NCBI GenBank assembly: GCA_910588965.1
Contig: CAJUSO010000024.1
Location: forward strand, 1-52,137
Origin: an uncultured Lachnospiraceae bacterium
GTDB lineage: Bacteria > Bacillota > Clostridia > Lachnospirales > Lachnospiraceae
Direction: 5' to 3'
DNA length: 52,137 nt
Shown here: positions 46,848 through 52,137 of the stretch, piece after piece
Layout of the letters: each line of letters starts with the position of its first letter
Position numbering within the stretch: the stretch's first letter is position 1
Notes under the pieces: model-generated
Told to the model about the DNA's origin: nothing
What the model saw: only the letters and a program-made list of their open reading frames with translations
The model's database searches: none
Program-made: the position numbers and the translations under genes

Positions 46848-47468
46848 ATGAAGATTGAGCAGTATTGTGTAGGGGAAGTGGGGACGAATTGCTATTTTGC
46901 AATTAATGAGGGCACGAAGGAAATGCTTGTGGTCGACCCAGGGGATTCGGCAGGGATGCTGGCTGGGAAAATACGGGAAGGCGGCTATCAGCCCAAGGCA
47001 ATCCTCCTGACCCATGGGCATTTTGACCATGCCATGGCGGCAGAGGAACTGGCAGGGATGTTTGGCATCCAGATCTATGCCCATGAGGCAGAGAAGGAGA
47101 CCTTAGGGCAGCCCCAGCTGAATGTGTCGGCCATGCTTGGGCGCAGGGATGCCTACCATGCGGATGTATTTGTGAAGGATGGGGAAGTGCTGGGGCTGGC
47201 GGGCATGGAATTGAAGGTGCTGCATACGCCGGGCCATACGGAGGGAGGCTGCTGTTACTATCTGGAGAAGGAAAAAGCGCTGTTTAGCGGGGACACCCTT
47301 TTCTGCCAGTCTGTGGGGAGGACGGATTTCCCCAGGGGGAGCATGTCCCAGCTGGTGCGTTCCATCAAAGGGAAGCTGATGCCGCTGCCAGACGATGTGA
47401 AGGTGTACCCAGGCCATATGTCCGCCACCACCATTGGCATGGAACGCAATGGGAACCCGTTTTTATAA
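46848..47468 (+). CDS. MBL-fold hydrolase (YcbL/GloB-like)
   Basis: 206 residues, AAGGAGC upstream; TATAAT at about 46803 could be its -10. Metallo-beta-lactamase motifs: LTHGHFDHAMAAEEL (HxHxDH), HTPGHTEGGCCYYL, FSGDTLFCQSVGRTDFP and YPGHMSATTIGMERNGNPF. It belongs to the small glyoxalase II-like group that hydrolyses thioesters; the true substrate is uncertain. Between rel and hemZ, 28 bp from the latter, an arrangement seen in Clostridia by recollection. Confidence 0.9.
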   Translation: MKIEQYCVGEVGTNCYFAINEGTKEMLVVDPGDSAGMLAGKIREGGYQPKAILLTHGHFDHAMAAEELAGMFGIQIYAHEAEKETLGQPQLNVSAMLGRRDAYHADVFVKDGEVLGLAGMELKVLHTPGHTEGGCCYYLEKEKALFSGDTLFCQSVGRTDFPRGSMSQLVRSIKGKLMPLPDDVKVYPGHMSATTIGMERNGNPFL

Positions 47469-47495
47469 AGAGAGGGAGGCTTGCAGTAGGCAGAG

Positions 47496-49073
47496 ATGAT
47501 AACCGTATGCTTGAATGAGGCAAATTTTGAGTACGACATCCATTCCCTAGTGAAGGCATTTTACGGGAAGGAGGATGTTAAGGTATTTGCAGACAGGGAG
47601 AAGATCCAAAAGCTGGAGCAGGATGAGACGCCCCTGTTCCGCATGGAGATATCCTATCTATATGGCGCAGTCCCTGCGGAAGGGGCAGGCGCAGCAGGCA
47701 AGGGAAAGGATCGAATAGATATCCGCCTGTTCCTCCCCCCGCCCGCAGGGGAAGGGCATGCCGCTGCCGGCCAGGATGGGTATTCCCTTGGCGCACAGAG
47801 GGCTGCAGAAGCTGATTTTTCCGACCGGAAGGAGGCAAAAAATATCCTGAAGCGGTGCCTTTACCGGCTGCTGTCGGAATATACAGGGCAGACCCTGCCC
47901 TGGGGCACCCTTACCGGCATCCGTCCTACCAAGATAGCGATGTCCATGCTGGAGAATGGGGCTGGGGAAGGGGAGGTGGAGGAGTTTATGGCCGGCACCT
48001 ACCTGGCGTCCCAACAGAAGATAGCCCTGAGCATTGAAATTGCAAAACGGGAAATGCGCCTGCTGGAGCCGGTTGGCTACCAGGAAGGGTACAGCCTCTA
48101 TATCGGGATTCCGTTCTGCCCCAGCATCTGTTCCTATTGTTCTTTTTCCTCTTCCCCTATAAAGGAATGGGAGGGCAAAGTGGATGGATATTTGGCTGCG
48201 TTGGCAAAAGAGATGGCTTTTACGGCAGATGCGTGCGCACATAAAAAGTTAAATTCTGTTTATATTGGCGGCGGCACGCCGACGACCCTCTCTCCCCAGC
48301 AGATGGACTTTTTGCTGACAGAAGTTGAAAATAGATTTAATTTATCGGATTTGGTAGAATATACGGTGGAAGCCGGCCGGCCGGACAGCATTGCCAGGGA
48401 CAAGCTCAAGGTGCTCCGCAGCCATGGGATTTCCCGTATTTCCATCAATCCCCAGACCATGAAGCAGGAAACCTTGGATCTGATTGGGCGCTGCCATACC
48501 GTGGCCCAGACCGTGGAAAGTTTTTGGTTGGCCAGGGAGATGGGCTTTGACAATATCAATATGGATCTGATTGTGGGCCTTCCGGGAGAAACGATAGAGG
48601 ACGTGGGGCATACCATGGAGCAGGTGGCAGGCCTAGGGCCGGAGAGCCTGACAGTCCATTCCCTTGCAGTGAAACGGGCAGCCCGGCTGCGGATGTCCCC
48701 AGAGGAGTACCAGGGCATGGAAATGGAAAATACCTGGGGAATCATAGGGCTGACAGCAAAGTATGCCAGGGAAATGGGGCTTTTGCCCTATTACCTCTAC
48801 CGGCAGAAGAATATGGCGGGCAACTTTGAGAACGTGGGTTATGCAGCCCCAGGGAAGGCTGGGCTTTATAACATTTTAATGATGGAGGAGAAGCAGAGTA
48901 TCCTGGCCCTAGGCGCTGGGGCTGTGACGAAATATGTATTTGAGCCAGACAAGGAAACGGGAAATGTCCGTGTGGAACGGACGGAAAATGTGAAAAACAT
49001 TACCCAATACATGGAACGGATAGACGAAATGATAGGCCGCAAACGGGCTGGCATAGAAAAATACTTCCAATAA
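47496..49073 (+). CDS. hemZ: Coproporphyrinogen dehydrogenase HemZ (radical SAM, HemN-like)
   Basis: 525 residues. N-terminal ~190 residues are a HemZ-specific domain containing an unusual Gly/Ala-rich insert (~55-115). The radical SAM core has C208-x3-C212-x2-C215 in FCPSICSYCSF, then YIGGGTPTTLS, RISINPQTM, NINMDLIVGLPGET and the ExxR-like TVHSLAVKRAARL. In HemN-type enzymes this class oxidatively decarboxylates coproporphyrinogen III. No other heme genes are nearby, so the physiological role in an apparent fermenter is unclear; a tRNA- or other SAM function cannot be excluded. The start codon has only a weak GGGAGG site. Confidence 0.9.
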   Translation: MITVCLNEANFEYDIHSLVKAFYGKEDVKVFADREKIQKLEQDETPLFRMEISYLYGAVPAEGAGAAGKGKDRIDIRLFLPPPAGEGHAAAGQDGYSLGAQRAAEADFSDRKEAKNILKRCLYRLLSEYTGQTLPWGTLTGIRPTKIAMSMLENGAGEGEVEEFMAGTYLASQQKIALSIEIAKREMRLLEPVGYQEGYSLYIGIPFCPSICSYCSFSSSPIKEWEGKVDGYLAALAKEMAFTADACAHKKLNSVYIGGGTPTTLSPQQMDFLLTEVENRFNLSDLVEYTVEAGRPDSIARDKLKVLRSHGISRISINPQTMKQETLDLIGRCHTVAQTVESFWLAREMGFDNINMDLIVGLPGETIEDVGHTMEQVAGLGPESLTVHSLAVKRAARLRMSPEEYQGMEMENTWGIIGLTAKYAREMGLLPYYLYRQKNMAGNFENVGYAAPGKAGLYNILMMEEKQSILALGAGAVTKYVFEPDKETGNVRVERTENVKNITQYMERIDEMIGRKRAGIEKYFQ

Positions 49074-49145
49074 TGGCCCGGCGGCATAAGGAAGCCAGGG
49101 GACGCCGCCCGTGGGCAGCAGGATATTTTGCGGATAAATGGAATC

Positions 49146-49175
49146 TTACATAAATCTAAGGCAATTGTTATGTAA
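49146..49175. promoter_or_regulatory. Inverted repeat overlapping the hisS -35 box
   Basis: TTACATAA (49146-49153) and TTATGTAA (49168-49175) are exact inverted copies separated by 14 bases. The right arm overlaps the -35 element TTGTTA (49165-49170), the placement of a repressor operator. No T-box leader is present. Confidence 0.45.
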
Positions 49176-49193
49176 TTAAAACAGGATTATATA
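49165..49193 (+). promoter_or_regulatory. Promoter of hisS
   Basis: TTGTTA (49165-49170) and TATATA (49188-49193) with a 17-base spacer, about 25 bp ahead of the hisS start codon, leaving a very short leader. Confidence 0.55.
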
Positions 49194-49218
49194 TTAATGA
49201 TGGAAGGAGAATCATCCG

Positions 49219-50478
49219 ATGGCATTGGCAAAAAAGCCTGTGAACGGCATGAAGGATATTTTACCGGAGGAAATGCAGATCCGGGACTATGTAATGAATG
49301 TAATTAAGGATACCTACCGTAGTTTTGGCTTCACGCCCATTGAGACGCCTTGTATGGAGAATATTGCAAACCTGAGCAATAAGCAGGGCGGGGAGAATGA
49401 GAAGCTGATTTTCAAGGTGCTCAAACGGGGGGAGAAGCTGGATTTGGAGGCTGCCCAGAGTGAGGACGACGTAGTGGATTTCGGTATGCGCTATGACCTG
49501 ACCGTACCCCTGGCGCGGTTCTATTCCAATAATGCGAACGGCCTGCCTTCCCCTTTTAAAGCGCTGCAGATGGGGAATGTCTGGCGCGCGGACCGTCCCC
49601 AGAGGGGCAGATACCGCCAGTTCATGCAGTGTGACATTGATATCTTAGGGGAGCCCAGCAATTTGGCGGAGATTGAGCTTATCCTTGCCACTACTACGAC
49701 CTTGGGGAAATTAGGGTTCCGTAACTTCCAGATCCGCATCAACGAGCGCCGGATCCTAAAGGCGATGGCAGCCTACAGCGGGTTTCCGGAGGAATCTTTT
49801 GATACGGTCTTTATCATCTTGGATAAGATGGATAAGATTGGCTTAGACGGCGTGGCGGCAGAATTGGAAAAAAGTGGTTTTGGGAAAGGATCCATTGAGA
49901 AATACCTAGGCCTGTTCCGTGATATGGAAGGCAAAGAGGATGCGGCGGAGGGGATTTCTTATCTGGCCGGTAAGCTGGGGGAATACCTGGAAGGGGACGT
50001 GGCGGAGAGCCTTAAGGAAATCGCGGCTTGCGTCAATGATACGAAGGCTGCAGAGTTTGCCCTGGTTTTTGACCCTACCCTGGTACGGGGCATGTCTTAT
50101 TATACAGGGACGATTTTTGAGATTGCCATGCCGGAATTTGGCGGAAGCTGCGGGGGCGGCGGGCGGTACGACAAGATGATAGGGAAATTCACAGGGAAAG
50201 ACGTCCCGGCCTGCGGTTTTTCCATCGGTTTTGAGCGTATTATCCTGCTGCTTTTGGAAAGTGGCTTCCAGATCCCGGGACAGTCCCAAAAGGTTGCATA
50301 CCTAATTGAGAAAAATTATCCCAGCGGGAAGCTGGCAGAGGTCATTGCCCAGGCAGGGGAAGAACGCAAGCAGGGAAAGCAGGTACTGGTTACCCGTATG
50401 AATAAAAATAAAAAGTTCCAGAAGGAAAAGCTGGCAGCCGAAGGCTACCAGGAATTTAAGGAATTCTTTGGGCCATAA
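49219..50478 (+). CDS. hisS: Histidyl-tRNA synthetase
   Basis: 419 residues, normal length, GAAGGAG upstream. Class II synthetase motifs: KPVNGMKDILPEE at the start, TPIETPCMENIANL (motif 1), MGNVWRADRPQRGRYRQFMQ (motif 2), the histidine-specific LVRGMSYYTGTIFEI and GSCGGGGRYDKMIG, and motif 3 GFSIGFERIILL. A C-terminal anticodon-binding domain follows (YLIEKNYPSGKLAEVIAQA). It charges tRNA-His. aspS follows after 104 bp, the common hisS-aspS pair. Confidence 0.97.
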   Translation: MALAKKPVNGMKDILPEEMQIRDYVMNVIKDTYRSFGFTPIETPCMENIANLSNKQGGENEKLIFKVLKRGEKLDLEAAQSEDDVVDFGMRYDLTVPLARFYSNNANGLPSPFKALQMGNVWRADRPQRGRYRQFMQCDIDILGEPSNLAEIELILATTTTLGKLGFRNFQIRINERRILKAMAAYSGFPEESFDTVFIILDKMDKIGLDGVAAELEKSGFGKGSIEKYLGLFRDMEGKEDAAEGISYLAGKLGEYLEGDVAESLKEIAACVNDTKAAEFALVFDPTLVRGMSYYTGTIFEIAMPEFGGSCGGGGRYDKMIGKFTGKDVPACGFSIGFERIILLLLESGFQIPGQSQKVAYLIEKNYPSGKLAEVIAQAGEERKQGKQVLVTRMNKNKKFQKEKLAAEGYQEFKEFFGP

Positions 50479-50582
50479 AGAAACCCAGCGGCTGTTTTGG
50501 GGCGGCACAGGAGGGAACCAAGGAAAATACAGTAGGATAATCCAAACAATGATAGAAAGAGAAAGTGCAAGGAGGAATGATT

Positions 50583-52137
50583 ATGGCAGAGTCAATGAAG
50601 GGGATGCACCGGACCCACCGGTGCACAGAGGTTTCCAACCAGGATATTGGCGAAATAGTTACGGTTATGGGATGGGTACAGAAACGCAGGAATCTGGGCA
50701 GCCTGATTTTTGTGGATTTGCGCGACCGCTCCGGCCTGCTGCAGATTGTGTTTGACGAACCCAAGGTAGGCACGGAAGGGTTTGCCAAGGCTGGGACATT
50801 GCGGAATGAATTTGTGGTGGCTGTCACAGGCACGGTAGAAAAACGTTCTGCCGCTGTCAATGAAAACCTGAAGACAGGGGATATAGAGGTAATTGCCTCC
50901 GATATCCGCATTTTGTCTGAGTCAGAGACGCCCCCTTTCCCCATTGAGGAAAATTCCCAGACAAAGGAGGATTTGCGCCTCCGCTACCGTTGCCTGGATT
51001 TGCGCAGGCCAGACCTCCAGCGGAACCTTATGATGAAGAGCAAGGTATCCATGCTGCTGCGTAAGTTTATGGAACAGGAAGGGTTTTTGGAGATTGAAAC
51101 CCCTATCTTAACCAAATCCACCCCGGAGGGCGCAAGGGATTATCTGGTGCCTAGCCGTGTCCACCCGGGGAATTTCTACGCGTTGCCCCAATCCCCGCAG
51201 TTGTTTAAACAGCTTTTAATGTGTTCTGGCTATGACCGCTATTTCCAGATTGCCAGGTGCTTCCGGGACGAGGACTTACGCGCAGACCGCCAGCCGGAAT
51301 TTACCCAGGCGGATATGGAGCTGTCTTTTGTGGATGTGGATGATGTGATTGACGTCAATGAACGCCTCCTCCAATATGTTTTTAAAGAGGCAATCGGCGT
51401 GGAAGTGCCCCTTCCTATCCCACGGATGCCTTGGCAGGAGGCTATGGACCGGTTCGGGACGGACAAGCCGGATATCCGGTTTGGCATGGAACTGGTGGAC
51501 GTCTCTGAAATTGTGGCAGGCTGCGGCTTTGGCGTATTTTCCGGCGCCTTGGCAAACGGCGGCTCTGTCCGGGGGATTAATGCCAAGGGGCAGGGCGCAA
51601 TGCCACGCAAGAAAATCGACAAGCTGGTGGAATTTGCCAAGGGCTATGGCGCCAAAGGCTTAGCCTACCTGGCGGTCAATGCTGACGGCACCTACAAATC
51701 CTCCTTTGCGAAATTTATGGAAGAGGGAGAACTGAAAGCCCTGGTGGAGGCCCTGGAAGGGGAGCCGGGGGACCTGCTTCTTTTTGCAGCAGACAAAAAT
51801 AAAGTGGTATGGGATGTGCTGGGCGCCCTCCGCCTGGAACTGGCCCGTGAACTGGGGCTTCTGGACAAAGGAGAGTACAAGTTCCTGTGGGTAACAGAGT
51901 TCCCCTTATTGGAGTGGTCAGAGGAAGAAAACCGCTTTATGGCCATGCACCATCCTTTCACCATGCCGATGGAAGAAGATTGGGATAAAATAGATTCTGA
52001 CCCCGGTGCAGTCCGGGCCAAAGCCTATGATATTGTATTAAACGGCACGGAATTGGGCGGCGGCTCTGTCCGTATCCACCAGAACGATATCCAGGAAAAA
52101 ATGTTAGAGGTGCTGGGCTTTACCCAGGAGCGGGCTT
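50583..52137 (+). CDS. aspS: Aspartyl-tRNA synthetase, 3' end outside window
   Basis: 518 complete codons visible from ATG 50583 (AAGGAGG upstream); the frame runs off the right edge. N-terminal OB-fold anticodon domain (VTVMGWVQKRRNLGSLIFVD), LRLRYRCLDLRRPDLQRNL, catalytic core with motif 2 FQIARCFRDEDLRADRQPEF, then a GAD insertion domain typical of bacterial AspRS (VRGINAKGQGAMPRKKIDKL), and MAMHHPFTMP and LNGTELGGGSVRIH leading to motif 3. About 70-80 residues should be missing by comparison with bacterial AspRS of ~590 residues. Confidence 0.96.
   Translation, partial: MAESMKGMHRTHRCTEVSNQDIGEIVTVMGWVQKRRNLGSLIFVDLRDRSGLLQIVFDEPKVGTEGFAKAGTLRNEFVVAVTGTVEKRSAAVNENLKTGDIEVIASDIRILSESETPPFPIEENSQTKEDLRLRYRCLDLRRPDLQRNLMMKSKVSMLLRKFMEQEGFLEIETPILTKSTPEGARDYLVPSRVHPGNFYALPQSPQLFKQLLMCSGYDRYFQIARCFRDEDLRADRQPEFTQADMELSFVDVDDVIDVNERLLQYVFKEAIGVEVPLPIPRMPWQEAMDRFGTDKPDIRFGMELVDVSEIVAGCGFGVFSGALANGGSVRGINAKGQGAMPRKKIDKLVEFAKGYGAKGLAYLAVNADGTYKSSFAKFMEEGELKALVEALEGEPGDLLLFAADKNKVVWDVLGALRLELARELGLLDKGEYKFLWVTEFPLLEWSEEENRFMAMHHPFTMPMEEDWDKIDSDPGAVRAKAYDIVLNGTELGGGSVRIHQNDIQEKMLEVLGFTQERA

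Overview
The window is a stretch of a low-to-mid GC, anaerobic, spore-forming Firmicute chromosome, most likely a gut Lachnospiraceae (Clostridia). Supporting signs are a crotonase of the butyrate-pathway type, a tricistronic gerA-type spore germination operon, HemZ, a bifunctional Rel, YesN/YesM-type two-component genes, and very large secreted proteins with FIVAR, Ig-like and FN3-like modules. The family assignment is inference from gene content; no rRNA or tRNA gene was seen.

Layout. 1-5.1 kb: partial crotonase, an AraC regulator, glycogen phosphorylase and sfsA. 5.1-11.3 kb: a CNNM/CBS membrane protein, a secreted GH10 xylanase with a long coiled coil, a small membrane protein, a degenerate repeat array, a PfkB sugar kinase and a doubtful small ORF. 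11.3-14.1 kb: an AT-rich accessory island made mostly of wreckage. It holds a 16-bp inverted repeat framing a promoter and an RNA-like fold, a broken Phd/VapB-PIN toxin-antitoxin pair, an intact PadR/HAAS regulatory pair with a truncated alpha/beta hydrolase, and the 3' end of an IS200/IS605 tnpB. 14.1-20.6 kb: a hypothetical protein, a GT2 glycosyltransferase, a thiSFGHE thiazole operon with a compact attenuator-like leader, and a PAP2 phosphatase. 20.7-23.1 kb: a conserved unknown protein behind a SigD-like promoter, then ispE and a GntR regulator. 23.2-27.2 kb: the germination receptor operon. 27.3-29.9 kb: a second PadR/HAAS module extended by DUF4097 and PspC proteins, with a palindromic operator in its promoter. 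29.9-35.1 kb: a 70-bp hairpin element, an RNA-like leader ending in a terminator, then a sugar-binding lipoprotein, a YesN-type response regulator and a YesM-type sensor kinase, with no permease genes. 35.3-43.0 kb: two giant secreted proteins, one GH43-like and one with discoidin, FIVAR and Ig-like modules. 43.3-52.1 kb: ordinary housekeeping genes (GNAT protein, rel, MBL hydrolase, hemZ, hisS, partial aspS).

How the genes may work together. The xylanase, the sugar kinase, the lipoprotein/two-component cluster and the two giant surface proteins point to use of plant or host glycans. The three secreted proteins share Lys-rich beta-sandwich C-termini ending in a K-V-K signature, although they lie in two separate loci. 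The two PadR/HAAS modules have similar operators lying between or across their -35 and -10 boxes, so they may be autoregulated and could cross-talk. The most interesting non-coding signals are the thiS leader, the 11.6-11.9 kb element, the 30.1-30.3 kb hairpin and leader, and the glgP leader hairpin.
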